A stretch of DNA of 20,876 bases from Burkholderiales bacterium. Lineage in GTDB: Bacteria; Pseudomonadota; Gammaproteobacteria; Burkholderiales; SHXO01. Where the stretch lies: contig JAHCKU010000012.1 in the NCBI GenBank assembly GCA_026125625.1, positions 1-20,876 of the forward strand, given 5' to 3'. Position numbers and translations under genes: made by a program. Under the pieces are notes generated by a model. That model was not told the origin of the DNA. It was given only the letters and a program-made list of their open reading frames with translations, and made no database searches. Positions 7,217-15,817 of this stretch are shown here, in pieces. Within the stretch, counting starts at the first letter, position 1. Each line of letters opens with the position of its first letter.

Positions 7217-7839
7217 GGACGCTGTGCGAGCTCGGCCAGTATCGTGACCAACTGCTGTTGCAGGGCAGCCACGGATTGGGTGGAGTCCATCACGCGGATG
7301 CGCTGTGGAAAGCGGCTCGCGCGGTCCAGGTAACCGCGACGCACGCGTTCGAAGAATGCAGCGTGCTCCTGCTCGAAGCGATCCAATGTGCGATTGGCGA
7401 GCAGACGTGTACGCGCTACGTCGATCGGAAGATCGAAATACAGGGTCAGATCCGGCTGTCTCCCCGCCTGCAGCCAGTCCTCCAGCATTGCCAGCCTGTC
7501 CATGGGGAGGCCGCGGCCGCAGCCCTGGTAGGCAAAGGTCGCATCGGTGAAGCGATCGCATAGCACCCACTGTCCGCGCGCCAGTGCCGGCTCGATGATC
7601 TGCACCAGGTGCTGCTTGCGCGCGGCGAACATGAGCAGGGCTTCGACCGCCGCCTCCACCTGCTGGCCAGGATCGAGCAGAATCTGGCGCAGACGCTCGC
7701 CCAATGGTGTCCCGCCCGGTTCACGCGTCAGGCATACACTGATGCCGTGGCTCTCCAGCTGCTCTGCGATCCAGGGGATATGCGTGCTTTTCCCTGCCCC
7801 GTCTATGCCCTCGAGTGTGATGAAACGTGCAGCGGACAT
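7213..7839 (-). CDS. tmk: Thymidylate kinase
   Basis: A 208-residue dTMP kinase (dTMP + ATP to dTDP + ADP), an essential step of dTTP synthesis. Motifs are the P-loop GIDGAGKST at 11-19, LTREPGGTPLGERLR, the DR motif in VLCDRFTDATFAYQG, and LYFDLP. The length is standard. The ATG at 7839 lies 3 bp after the mltG stop, and the gene overlaps holB by 4 bp, so mltG-tmk-holB are probably translated together. Confidence 0.96.
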   Translation of the reverse strand: MSAARFITLEGIDGAGKSTHIPWIAEQLESHGISVCLTREPGGTPLGERLRQILLDPGQQVEAAVEALLMFAARKQHLVQIIEPALARGQWVLCDRFTDATFAYQGCGRGLPMDRLAMLEDWLQAGRQPDLTLYFDLPIDVARTRLLANRTLDRFEQEHAAFFERVRRGYLDRASRFPQRIRVMDSTQSVAALQQQLVTILAELAQRP

Positions 7840-7842
7840 AGG

Positions 7843-8850
7843 TTATCGACCACCCAGCTGGTAGCGCCGCACCGCGGCATTGTGCTCTTGCAAGGAAGTG
7901 GAGAAGTGTGAGGAGCCGTCTCCGCGTGCGACGAAATACAAGGCGTTGCTCGCAGCCGGCTGCATTGCAGCCTCCAGCGCGGCCTGCCCTGGCATGGAGA
8001 TGGGCGTGGGGGGCAGGCCCGCGCGCGTGTAGGTGTTGTAGGGCGTATCCGTTTCCAGATCCCGCTTGCGCAGGTTACCGTCGAAGCCGCTGCCCAGCCC
8101 ATAGATGACCGTGGGGTCCGTCTGCAGGCGCATGCCACGCTTGAGGCGATTGACGAATACCGCGGCCACCATGGCACGCTCGGACTCGAGGCCGGTTTCC
8201 TTCTCCACGATCGATGCCATGATGAGCGCCTGATAAGCCGAGGTGTAAGGCAGATCCGGCCGCCGTGTACTCCACAGTGCGTTCAGCTTGGACTGCATGG
8301 TCGAGTAAGCGCGTTCCAGGATACGCCAGTCGGAAGAGCCGGGGCTGAAGAAGTAGGTGTCGGGGAAGAACAATCCTTCCGGGCTGGGCGCCTTGGCGCC
8401 CAGGCGGCGCAGCACTTCGGCGTCATCGAGATTGACCGCCTCATGCGTCACCAGCGGATGCTGGGCCAGGGCGAGACGCATCTGTGAAAAGGTCCAGCCC
8501 TCGATGAAGGTGATCTGTGCCTCGATCACCTCGCCATTGGCCAGCATCTCCAGCAGCCGATATGGCGTGATGCGCTCCGGCAGGCGGTACACGCCCGCCT
8601 GAATACCCTCTGCCCGCCCGAGCAGGCGTCCCATGACCCGGAAAGACCATGGTTCCTGCAACACCCCCGTACGTACCAGTTCTCCACTGATCCAGTTCAG
8701 CGAACGTCCCTTCTGGATCAGGATCTCACGCCCCCCTTCCGCCACCGTTACCGGCGTGACGGCGAAATAGACGAGCCAGCCGGCCAGAGCGACGATCGCG
8801 AGGGTGCCGATGAGAATGCCGGCTTTGATCAGGCGCACGAGTCCGGACAT
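7843..8850 (-). CDS. mltG: Endolytic murein transglycosylase MltG
   Basis: A 335-residue YceG/MltG-family inner-membrane lytic transglycosylase that cleaves nascent glycan strands and so sets chain length. A single N-terminal membrane helix (about 10-30) precedes a LysM-like part and the catalytic domain with ASIVEKETG. With the ATG at 8850 the catalytic Glu is residue 216, matching Glu218 in Escherichia coli, which favours this start over the GTG at 8889. Also seen are GLFFPDTYFF, LQTDPTVIYGLG and NTYTRAGLPPTPI. The usual pabC gene between fabF and mltG is absent here. Confidence 0.95.
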   Translation of the reverse strand: MSGLVRLIKAGILIGTLAIVALAGWLVYFAVTPVTVAEGGREILIQKGRSLNWISGELVRTGVLQEPWSFRVMGRLLGRAEGIQAGVYRLPERITPYRLLEMLANGEVIEAQITFIEGWTFSQMRLALAQHPLVTHEAVNLDDAEVLRRLGAKAPSPEGLFFPDTYFFSPGSSDWRILERAYSTMQSKLNALWSTRRPDLPYTSAYQALIMASIVEKETGLESERAMVAAVFVNRLKRGMRLQTDPTVIYGLGSGFDGNLRKRDLETDTPYNTYTRAGLPPTPISMPGQAALEAAMQPAASNALYFVARGDGSSHFSTSLQEHNAAVRRYQLGGR

Positions 8851-8940
8851 GGCACAACGTCCAAAGATGGACACCGCAGGTTGGTGCACATCGCCCCGGC
8901 CGGTTGATAGGGCGCACCCGGATTGCTACGGGTACTCGAA

Positions 8941-8965
8941 CGACGATCCGGAAGTGGGATCGTCG
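8941..8965 (-). terminator. Stem-loop just after fabF (possible attenuator or processing site)
   Basis: On the minus strand CGACGATCC, a 7-nt loop CACTTCC, and GGATCGTCG form a perfect 9-bp stem starting 3 nt after the fabF TGA. Only two T residues follow, so it is not a canonical intrinsic terminator. It may instead protect the 3' end of the fab message or weaken read-through into mltG. No plus-strand gene overlaps it. Confidence 0.4.
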
Positions 8966-8968
8966 AGA

Positions 8969-10207
8969 TCAAACGGGTCGAAAGGCGAGCGTCGCGTTGG
9001 TGCCGCCGAAACCGAACGAGTTCGACAGCGCGAGGCGAATCTTCATCGGCCTGGCCTGATTCGGTACGTAGTCGAGATCGCACTCCGGATCCGGGTCGGT
9101 CAGGTTGATGGTAGGCGGCGCTACCTGGTCGCGCAGGCTCAAGACCGTGAACACGGCCTCCACGCCTCCGGCTGCGCCGAGCAGATGTCCAGTCATCGAT
9201 TTGGTCGAGCTCATTGCAACCTTCATTGCATGCTCGCCCAGGGTGCGTTTCACTGCCTCGGTTTCCGCTTGATCGCCAAGGGGCGTAGACGTGCCGTGGG
9301 CATTGATGTAGTCCACATCCTGAGGCGTCGCCTTGGCATCCCGCAAGGCGTTCGTCATGCAGCGGCGCGCGCCGTCCCCATCGGCGCAGGGCGCAGTCAT
9401 GTGATGTGCATCCGCACTCATGCCATAGCCCACCAGCTCTGCATAGATCGGAGCACCGCGCTGGCGCGCATGCTCCATCTCCTCGAGTACCAGCACGCCG
9501 GCGCCTTCGCCCAGAACGAAGCCGTCCCGCCCCTTGTCCCAGGGACGGCTGGCACCTTGAGGATCATCGTTGCGGGTCGACAGGGCACGTGCGGCGGAGA
9601 AGCCGCCGATGGCCAGTCCGCAGACAGTCGACTCCGAACCGCCGGCGACCATCACCTCCGCATCGCCATAAGCGATCAGGCGTGCGGATTCCCCGATGCA
9701 GTGTGTGGAGGTGGTGCAGGCGGTGGTGATGGCAAGGTTCGGGCCCTTGAACCCATACATGATCGACAGGTTTCCGGAGACCATGTTGATGATCGTTCCC
9801 GGAATGAAGAACGGCGATATGCGTCGCGCCCCGCTCTCGAGCAGGCTGCGATGCGTCTCCTCGATCATCGGCAGGCCGCCGATCCCCGAACCGATGTTGA
9901 CGCCTATGCGCTCGGCGTTGGCTTCCGTGACCGTTAGGCCGGAGTCGCGGATGGCCTGAACGGCAGCGGCGGTACCGTAGTGCACGAAGGTATCCAGGCG
10001 CCGCGCTTCCTTCGCCGGCAGGTACGCCGTGACGTCGAAGCCCTTGACCTCACCCGCGATCTGCGATGCGAACGGACTGGCATCGAAGCGGGTGATGCGT
10101 GTGATGCCGCTGCGGCCTGCCAGGACGTTGGACCAGGCCTCTACTACTCCGAGGCCGACCGGACTGACGATTCCCAGGCCGGTAACCGCTACTCTGCGCT
10201 TGGACAA
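8969..10207 (-). CDS. fabF: Beta-ketoacyl-ACP synthase II
   Basis: A 412-residue KAS II that condenses malonyl-ACP with acyl-ACP in fatty acid elongation. The catalytic triad is visible: Cys164 in TTACTTSTH, His304 in NAHGTSTPLGD, and His341 in KSMTGHLLGAAG. The C-terminal SNSFGFGGTNATLAF is typical. The only workable start is a TTG at 10207: MSKRRVAVTGLG follows it, and an in-frame TGA lies 30 bp upstream. No Shine-Dalgarno sequence precedes it. Spacing to acpP is 19 bp. It may depend on translation of acpP for its own initiation. Confidence 0.96.
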   Translation of the reverse strand: MSKRRVAVTGLGIVSPVGLGVVEAWSNVLAGRSGITRITRFDASPFASQIAGEVKGFDVTAYLPAKEARRLDTFVHYGTAAAVQAIRDSGLTVTEANAERIGVNIGSGIGGLPMIEETHRSLLESGARRISPFFIPGTIINMVSGNLSIMYGFKGPNLAITTACTTSTHCIGESARLIAYGDAEVMVAGGSESTVCGLAIGGFSAARALSTRNDDPQGASRPWDKGRDGFVLGEGAGVLVLEEMEHARQRGAPIYAELVGYGMSADAHHMTAPCADGDGARRCMTNALRDAKATPQDVDYINAHGTSTPLGDQAETEAVKRTLGEHAMKVAMSSTKSMTGHLLGAAGGVEAVFTVLSLRDQVAPPTINLTDPDPECDLDYVPNQARPMKIRLALSNSFGFGGTNATLAFRPV

Positions 10208-10226
10208 GTGGGGAGCGCCGGAGAAG

Positions 10227-10466
10227 TTACTGCTTCAGATGAGCGTTGATATAGTCGATGGCTTGCTGGACCGACGTGATCTTCTCCGCTTCCTCGTCTG
10301 GAATCTCGCACTCGAATTCTTCTTCGAGGGCCATCACGAGTTCCACCGTGTCGAGGGAGTCGGCGCCGAGGTCATCGACGAAAGTGGACTCAAGCTTCAC
10401 GTCCGCTTCGTTAACGCCGAGTTGTTCGGCAACGATCTTCTTGACGCGTTGTTCGATGGTTTCCAT
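10227..10466 (-). CDS. acpP: Acyl carrier protein
   Basis: A 79-residue acidic four-helix carrier whose Ser37 in GADSLDTVEL receives the 4'-phosphopantetheine arm. The family sequence is nearly canonical (METIEQRVKKIVAEQLGV at the start, EKITSVQQAIDYINAH at the end). The ATG at 10466 is preceded by AGGAAGGG. It is separated from fabG by 179 bp holding a probable promoter of its own, fitting the high level at which ACP is made. Confidence 0.98.
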   Translation of the reverse strand: METIEQRVKKIVAEQLGVNEADVKLESTFVDDLGADSLDTVELVMALEEEFECEIPDEEAEKITSVQQAIDYINAHLKQ

Positions 10467-10604
10467 CAAGTTGCCCTTCCTGGTTATATGAAAGTTCGGG
10501 CGGCGAATGCGCCCTAGGCTACCGGCCGCTGCCCCTCGGCGGCGGGACACGGCGTGATGCTCAGAATCGATGTTATTGTCGGCAAGTGCCGAAAGCGACG
10601 GCGC

Positions 10605-10613
10605 ATTCTACCA
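10605..10613 (-). promoter_or_regulatory. Probable extended -10 promoter for acpP
   Basis: The minus strand reads TGG-TAGAAT, an extended -10 (TGn) with a 5-of-6 match to TATAAT, preceded by a T-run (GTTTTTGG). No good -35 is present. The start would lie near 10598, giving a leader of about 130 nt before the acpP ATG. It sits in the largest gap of the intact fab part of the cluster. Confidence 0.4.
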
Positions 10614-10645
10614 AAAACGCATAGCGCGAGGCGTCCGGCGCGCCC

Positions 10646-11386
10646 TTAGCGCATCAACAGCCCGCCGTTGACGTCCAGCGTCGCGCCGGTGATGTAACTG
10701 GCGGCGGGCCAGGCCAGAAACGCCACGCATGCAGCCACCTCCTCCGGCTTGCCGAAGCGTCCCAACGGCACCTGCTGGGCAGCCTGGATACGCTGCGCTT
10801 CAGGCAGCGCGCGCGTCATGTCGGTTTCGATGAACCCGGGGGCCACGCAGTTGACGGTCACGTTACGACTGGCGATCTCACGCGCCAGAGATTTGCTGAA
10901 CCCGATCACCCCGGCCTTTGCGGCAGCATAGTTGGTCTGCCCGGCGTTGCCCATCTCGCCCGAGACCGAGGTCACGTTGATGATCCGCCCCTCGCGCGCT
11001 TTCATCATGCCGCGCACCACCAGGCGGCACAGGCGGAACACCGAAGTCAGGTTGGTCAGCAGGGTCTGCTCCCACTCCTCGTCCTTCATGCGCATGAGCA
11101 GATTGTCGCGCGTGATACCGGCATTGTTCACCAGTGCATAGACCTGTCCCAGCTCCGATTGCACGGCATCCAGAACGCTGTGAACCTGAGTCTCGTCGGT
11201 GACATTCATGACGTAGCCGCGCCCGCCTTCCGCCTGAAGAAAGGCGGTGATGGACTGGGCGCCGCTGTCGCTGGTGGCAGTGCCGGCCACGACAGCCCCC
11301 TGCCGCGCCAGCTCGAGTGCGATCGCCTGTCCGATTCCCCGGCTCGCGCCGGTTACCAGCGCCACCTTTCCTTCCAGCGGTTTCAT
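10646..11386 (-). CDS. fabG: 3-oxoacyl-ACP reductase
   Basis: A 246-residue short-chain dehydrogenase that reduces beta-ketoacyl-ACP with NADPH. It has the cofactor motif TGASRGIG at 12-19, NNAG at 87-90, and the catalytic triad Ser140 (NVTSVSGEMGN), Tyr153 and Lys157 (YAAAKAG). It ends with the family's TGATLDVNGGL. The ATG at 11386 follows GAGGAAAGG. A longer frame to 11455 enters fabD and is rejected. The gene lies 28 bp after fabD in the standard fabH-fabD-fabG-acpP-fabF order. Confidence 0.97.
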   Translation of the reverse strand: MKPLEGKVALVTGASRGIGQAIALELARQGAVVAGTATSDSGAQSITAFLQAEGGRGYVMNVTDETQVHSVLDAVQSELGQVYALVNNAGITRDNLLMRMKDEEWEQTLLTNLTSVFRLCRLVVRGMMKAREGRIINVTSVSGEMGNAGQTNYAAAKAGVIGFSKSLAREIASRNVTVNCVAPGFIETDMTRALPEAQRIQAAQQVPLGRFGKPEEVAACVAFLAWPAASYITGATLDVNGGLLMR

Positions 11387-11414
11387 CCTTTCCTCGCCGT
11401 CGTCACAGTCGATT

Positions 11415-12350
11415 TCATTGCGTTGTGGTCGCCAGTTGATGCAAGTGCGCGGCATCCTTGATCGACACTGCCTGCACCTCGGGCGCGATGCGCTTGTTCA
11501 GCGCCGTCAATACGCCACCGGGGCCGCATTCGATGAGGTGCGTGACGCCGCGTGCAGCCAGCGCACGCACGACTTCGACCCAGCGCACCGGCGCATGCAT
11601 CTGGCGCACCAGGCTGTCGCGGATCACCTCAGGATCGGTGGGCGCCTGCACGTCCACGTTGTTGATCAGGACGATGCGCGGAGGCTGCAGCGGCACTGCT
11701 GCCAGGCGCACGCGCACCTGCTCGCTGGCAGGGCGCATCAGGCTGCAATGCGAGGGCGCGCTCATCGGTAGCATCAGCGCACGTTTGGCGCCCCGCGCCT
11801 TGGCGGCGGCCATCCCACGTTCCACCGCCTGGCGGTGGCCGGCGATGACTACCTGGCCAGGTGCATTGAAGTTTGCTGCATCGAGCACATCGCCTTGCGC
11901 TGCCTCGGCGCACACCGCCCGAATGATGTCGTCATCCAGGCCCAGCACGGCAGCAATGCCACCGGTACCCTCGGGAACCGCTTCCTGCATGCTGCGTGCG
12001 CGATACTGCACGAGGCGCAACGCATCGGCGAATTCCAGTGCCCCCGCCGCCACCAGGGCGCTGTATTCGCCCAGGCTGTGGCCGGCAACGGCAGCCGGCT
12101 CCTGGCCCCCACAGGCACGCCAGGCGCGCAGCAGCGCTACGCCAGCCACCAGCATCACCGGCTGAGTATTCACCGTGCGATTGAGCTCTTCCGCCGGTCC
12201 GTTGTCGACCATGCCCCACAGGTCGAGTCCCAGGACCGAGCTGGCTTCCTCGAAAGTGGCGCGCACCTGCGCAAGCTCCAGGTACGGCTGCATCATCCCC
12301 ACAGACTGCGAACCCTGTCCGGGAAATACCAAGGCAAAGGCCACCTTCAC
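11415..12350 (-). CDS. fabD: Malonyl-CoA:ACP transacylase
   Basis: A 311-residue enzyme that loads malonyl groups from CoA onto ACP. Key features are FPGQGSQ near the N-terminus, the nucleophile in AGHSLGEYSALV (Ser92), Arg117 (VQYRARS), His201 (SAPSHCSLM) and CGPGGVLTAL. The GTG at 12350 overlaps the fabH stop as GTGA, and it makes Ser92, Arg117 and His201 fall exactly at the Escherichia coli positions, so it is preferred. An ATG at 12368 would add six residues and is the alternative. A much longer frame reaching 13214 is antisense-frame noise over fabH. Confidence 0.95.
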   Translation of the reverse strand: MKVAFALVFPGQGSQSVGMMQPYLELAQVRATFEEASSVLGLDLWGMVDNGPAEELNRTVNTQPVMLVAGVALLRAWRACGGQEPAAVAGHSLGEYSALVAAGALEFADALRLVQYRARSMQEAVPEGTGGIAAVLGLDDDIIRAVCAEAAQGDVLDAANFNAPGQVVIAGHRQAVERGMAAAKARGAKRALMLPMSAPSHCSLMRPASEQVRVRLAAVPLQPPRIVLINNVDVQAPTDPEVIRDSLVRQMHAPVRWVEVVRALAARGVTHLIECGPGGVLTALNKRIAPEVQAVSIKDAAHLHQLATTTQ

Positions 12351-13306
12351 CCCCACTTGACCAGACATGCGCCCCAGGTGAATCCACCGCCCACTGCCTC
12401 CAGCAGCACGTGCTGACCAGCACGGATACGGCCGGCGCGCACTGCCTCGTCCAGAGCCAGCGGAATGGAGGCGGCCGAGGTATTCGCATGGCGATCGACG
12501 GTGACCACCACGCGTTCCATTGGCACGCGCAGTTTGCGCGCGGTGGCTTCGATGATGCGCACGTTGGCCTGGTGCAGAATGAGCCAATCGATACGCTCGA
12601 TCGGCATCTGCGCCGCCTGCATCACCTCTTCCGCCACCTCGGCCAGGACCTTCACCGCGAACTTGAATACCGCGCCACCCTCCATGGTGACGAACGGCTT
12701 GCCGCGCACCTCGCCGCCGCATACCTGGCCAGGGACGGCGAGAATGCCGACGTGGCGCCCGTCCGCATGCAGGCGCGTGGCGATTACGCCGGGCTGGTCG
12801 GATGGAACCAGGACGACTGCGCCGGCACCGTCTCCGAACAATACGCAGGTCGACCTGTCCGACCAATCCAGTATGCGGGAATACACTTCGGCACCAACCA
12901 CCAGTGCGCATCGGCTCTGGCCGCTGCGCACATACATGTCGGCCATGGACAGGGCATATACAAAGCCGGAGCACACTGCCTGCACGTCGAAGGCCGCACC
13001 GCGGGTGACGCCGAGCTTCGCCTGCAGGATGCAGGCGGTGCTGGGAAAGATCATGTCCGGCGTGGTGGTAGCCAGCACGATCAGATCGACTTCTCCCGCG
13101 TCCTTTCCCGCGGCTTCGAGCGCCCGGCGGCACGCATGCAGCGCCAGATCGCTGGTCATCTCGCCTTCGGCGACGATGTGGCGCTCGCGGATACCGGTGC
13201 GTGTGCGAATCCACTCATCCGAGGTATCCACCCGTTGCTCGAGATCGTGGTTGGTCACCACGGCCCTGGGCAGATAGCCGCCGGTGCCGGCGATGCGTGA
13301 ATACAT
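12347..13306 (-). CDS. fabH: Beta-ketoacyl-ACP synthase III
   Basis: A 319-residue KAS III that starts fatty acid synthesis by condensing acetyl-CoA with malonyl-ACP. The catalytic Cys112 (VQAVCSGFVYAL), His245 (WLILHQANVRI) and Asn275 (DRHANTSAASIP) sit at the expected positions, and the C-terminus is GGGFTWGACLVKW. The ATG at 13306 lies 2 bp after the plsX stop, with AGAAGG upstream. It is coupled to fabD by overlap. Confidence 0.97.
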   Translation of the reverse strand: MYSRIAGTGGYLPRAVVTNHDLEQRVDTSDEWIRTRTGIRERHIVAEGEMTSDLALHACRRALEAAGKDAGEVDLIVLATTTPDMIFPSTACILQAKLGVTRGAAFDVQAVCSGFVYALSMADMYVRSGQSRCALVVGAEVYSRILDWSDRSTCVLFGDGAGAVVLVPSDQPGVIATRLHADGRHVGILAVPGQVCGGEVRGKPFVTMEGGAVFKFAVKVLAEVAEEVMQAAQMPIERIDWLILHQANVRIIEATARKLRVPMERVVVTVDRHANTSAASIPLALDEAVRAGRIRAGQHVLLEAVGGGFTWGACLVKWG

Positions 13307-13308
13307 CG

Positions 13309-14344
13309 TCAGCTGGCCTTCTGCATGGGCGCGCTCGGCTCGGACATCTCAGGCAGATGTGCACTGATCCGTTCCAGGATACCGCTCGCGGCTTCGTCGT
13401 AGGCGCGCTGAATCGCGACGGAAAAAGCCAGGCTGTCCGCGGATCCGTGGCTCTTGACCACGATTCCGCGCAGGCCCAGCAGACTCGCACCATTGAGCCG
13501 ACGAGGATCGACCCGCTTCCTGAAGGCGTTGATCACCGGCAAGCTGATCAGACCCAGCAGCTTGGTGAACGCGCTACGATGAAATTCCTCGTGCAGATAC
13601 GCGGCCAGCATGCGTGCCAGCCCCTCGGAAGACTTCAGGAAGATATTGCCGACGAAACCATCACATACCACCCCGTCGGTGGTGCCTTTGTAGATGTCGT
13701 AGCCCTCGACGTTTCCGAAGTAGTTCAGCCCGCTGCCCTTGAGCAGCTCTCCGGCCTGCTTCACCACTTCGTTGCCCTTGATGTCTTCCTCTCCGATGTT
13801 GAGCAAGCCGACCGTCGGCCGCTCCACCTTCTCGACGATGGAATACAGTGCCGATCCCATCACCGCGAACTGCAGCAGGTTCACTGCGGAGCAGTCTACG
13901 TTCGCCCCCAGGTCGAGGACGCAGCAGCGGCCGCGCATGGTGGGCACCATGGAAGCGATTGCGGGGCGTTCGACGCCGGGCTGCATCTTGAGCACGAAGC
14001 GCGAGATTGCCATCAAGGCGCCGGTGTTCCCCGCGCTCACGCACGCCTGCGCCTCGCCGGATTTCACCAGATCGATGGCCACGCGCATCGACGAACCGCG
14101 CTTGGAGCGCAGCGCCGAAGCCGGCGGCTCGTCCATTCCCACTACTTCATCAGTATGGAGGACACGTACTCGATGTCCTTCACCGATGCCCGCATCTTTC
14201 AGGCAGGAACGGATGGCGCTTTCATCGCCCGCAGAACGACCTGCGCCTGCGGTTGCTGTTGCGAGAAACCGGCTGGCCGCGGCCCACCGTAACCAGGCAG
14301 CCATGATCACCTCCCATGCAATCGAGTGCGATGGTGGTTGTCAT
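13309..14344 (-). CDS. plsX: Phosphate acyltransferase PlsX, 5' end frameshifted
   Basis: PlsX makes acyl-phosphate from acyl-ACP for phospholipid synthesis. From about 14230 to 13309 the frame is intact (GESAIR-like GDESAIRSCLKDAGIG, VVGMDEPPASALRSKRGSSM, CVSAGNTGALMA, LDLGANVDCS, GLLNIGEEDIKGNE, DGFVGNIFLKSSEG). The true start is the ATG at 14344, giving MTTTIALDCMGGDHG, the family's N-terminus. Between them the frame slips near 14285-14305 and again near 14230, where a third frame reads QQQPQAQVVL just before GDES. A shorter start inside 14310 is therefore not native. The indels are probably sequence errors, since the gene sits in the indel-rich block. Confidence 0.88.
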
Positions 14345-14453
14345 CAGCCGCGCCTCTTGGCAGGGGCCGTCATGGATGCGCGAGCGCGGAACATCATGGT
14401 GAAACCCTGGTACGGAGGAGTTGACAGTGACCGCGACCAGATTGTCCGGCGCA

Positions 14454-14637
14454 TCAGCGCGTCGATCTTCGCGTCATCTGGGCAACCCTTCTTGCCGCGG
14501 TAGAAACCGCTCGGGCTGCATGATGGCGCAGATACTTCTCCGATCCGGGCTCGACAGCCAGTGCCGGGGCGCTCAGCGCATCGTGTACACGACATGTTAC
14601 TCGCGAAGGCGACTTTCTTGTTTTGTTGTACGGCCAT
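14454..14637 (-). pseudogene. rpmF: Ribosomal protein L32, broken by several indels
   Basis: The ATG at 14637 gives MAVQQNKK, the signature start of L32, with AGGAG upstream. An added A then shifts the frame, and the neighbouring frame continues HDALSAPALAVEPGSEKYLR and HH. The first frame then returns with SPSGFYRGKK, and a last slip leads to a stop at 14454 (or at 14474 in the third frame). Pieced together this is a normal L32 of about 60 residues in its normal place between yceD and plsX. At least three indels in 180 bp make a real gene with sequence errors more likely than decay. Confidence 0.8.
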
Positions 14638-14681
14638 GATGCTTGACTCCTGTAAAAGATCCAGCTGCCCGCCTGCAACAT

Positions 14682-15167
14682 TCAAGGCTTTCAACTGACT
14701 CAACACCGCAAACGGAGATGATGCCTGCGTCATGTGCTCGCCAGCGTGCCGATCCTGTGAGGCGAACACGCCACCCTCGGCATGATGCGGTGCCAACGGC
14801 ATGACCAAGAAGCAGTTCGTCCTCAACCAGATCCCACGTCAAGGCGAGCGACTGGAATCACGTCCTCGGACTCGCTGGAACGCGCGAATTCATCGGCGCC
14901 GGAACCAGAACGATGTCTCGCTGAGATTCGAGCCGTTGATTGGGCGCCCCAGACAACGCTGGCGCCGCCAGGCCGAGCGTCCGTCGCAATGATTCAGATG
15001 CAGGCCGGGTGGCCTTTTTGCGGTGACGTATCCCACGACCTCGTAGTCCACTGCTCCGCTGCTGCCGTCGGTTGCTCCGCCAGACGCGGAAGCGGCGCGA
15101 CCTGAAAGCGCCCCCTGAGCTGCCGACCATCCGCGAACCGGTGGGTTCGATCTGACTGTTCAGACAT
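14682..15167 (-). pseudogene. yceD: YceD/DUF177 family protein (23S rRNA accumulation protein), multiply frameshifted
   Basis: The ATG at 15167 starts MSEQSDRTHRFADGRQLRGR, then FQVAPLPRLAEQPTA. A second frame gives GAVDYEVVGYVTAK, a third carries a remnant of the family's CQRCL motif (QRCLG) and NQRLESQRDIVLVP, then comes DLVEDELLL, and a last frame gives MPLAPHHAEGGVF and SSPFAVLSQLK before the stop. These are the ordered landmarks of DUF177 proteins, which help 23S rRNA accumulate and precede rpmF in most bacteria. The length (about 162 codons) is normal. At least four slips are needed to read it. Confidence 0.75.
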
Positions 15168-15176
15168 AAACCGCGC

Positions 15177-15205
15177 ATGGTACCGTATTTTTGTTACACT
15201 GTCAA
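15177..15205 (-). promoter_or_regulatory. Sigma-70 type promoter of the yceD-rpmF-plsX-fab cluster
   Basis: On the minus strand a perfect -35 TTGACA (15200-15205), a 17-bp spacer, and a -10 TACCAT (15177-15182, 4 of 6). The start would fall near 15170, only about three bases before the yceD ATG at 15167. It also lies in the yceD/maf divergent gap. No other strong promoter was seen for the long minus-strand cluster. Confidence 0.6.
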
Positions 15206-15256
15206 AACCTTAACGTTAGCTTGACGGCCTGCAGTTGCGACGACTCCTTCGTTCCC

Positions 15257-15817
15257 ATGCTCGTCCTCGCCTCCACCTCGCGCTATCGGCGTGACACTTT
15301 CACGCCTTGGTCTCGATTTTTGGTTGCGGCGCCCGACGTGGACGAGACGCCGCTGGCCGGAGAGCCTGCTACCGCCACTGCGCTGCGTCTGGCCGAAGCC
15401 AAAGCATGGGCGGTCGCTCGCAGCCACCCTGACGCGCTGGTGATCGGATCTGACCAGGTCGCAGTAGCGGACGGTGATCGCCTGGACAAACCAGGTGCGT
15501 ATGATCGCGCTGTCGCACAATTGACGCGCCTGAGTGGCGGCCGGGCAACTTTTCACACCGCAGTCGCTTTGCTGCACGTCCCGTCCGGCAGGGTGCATAC
15601 CCGCCTGGTATCTACCATCGACGTTCCCGCCTCACGCTCGAGCGCATCGAGAACTACCTGAAAAAAGAGCAGCCCTACGACTGTGCCGGAAGCGCAAAGT
15701 CGGAAGGCCTGGGTATCGCCCTGCTCGAGTCCATCGACGGCCCGGATCCCACTGCGTTGATCGGACTACCCTTGATTGCCGTGGTCAATGCTCGAGCTCG
15801 AGGATGTGGGTGTCTGA
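15257..15817 (+). pseudogene. maf: Maf family nucleotide pyrophosphatase, frameshifted
   Basis: Maf proteins hydrolyse non-canonical nucleotides to monophosphates. The ATG at 15257 gives MLVLASTSRYRR, the family start, then a locally garbled stretch, FLVAAPDVDETPLAGE, LVIGSDQVAV and LDKPG in one frame. After about 15620 another frame carries LTLERIENYLKKEQPYDCAG, SAKSEGLGIALLESI, DGPDPTALIGLPL, and a further slip near 15790 restores MLELEDVGV and a TGA at 15817. All family motifs (ASxSxxR, SDQV, the CAGS/KxEG region) are present, so only the frame is damaged. It is divergent from yceD and lies on the same strand as the RsmI-like gene. Confidence 0.82.

Noticed and set aside
7217..7570. N-terminal extension of holB
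   Set aside because: It lies wholly inside tmk in another frame; the ATG at 7216 with the 4-bp overlap fits the family.
8804..9937. A 377-codon plus-strand open frame opposite fabF
   Set aside because: It mirrors the high-GC codon pattern of fabF and shows no protein family; fabF is certain on the other strand.
10580..10591. Short inverted repeat (CGGCA/TGCCG) between acpP and fabG as a terminator
   Set aside because: The 2-nt loop is too small for a hairpin and no T-run follows.
12369..13214. A 599-codon open frame joining fabD to a long Arg-rich N-terminal part
   Set aside because: The upstream 280 codons are an alternative frame of fabH with no family features and abnormal Arg/Gly content. 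FabD motifs align with a start near 12350.
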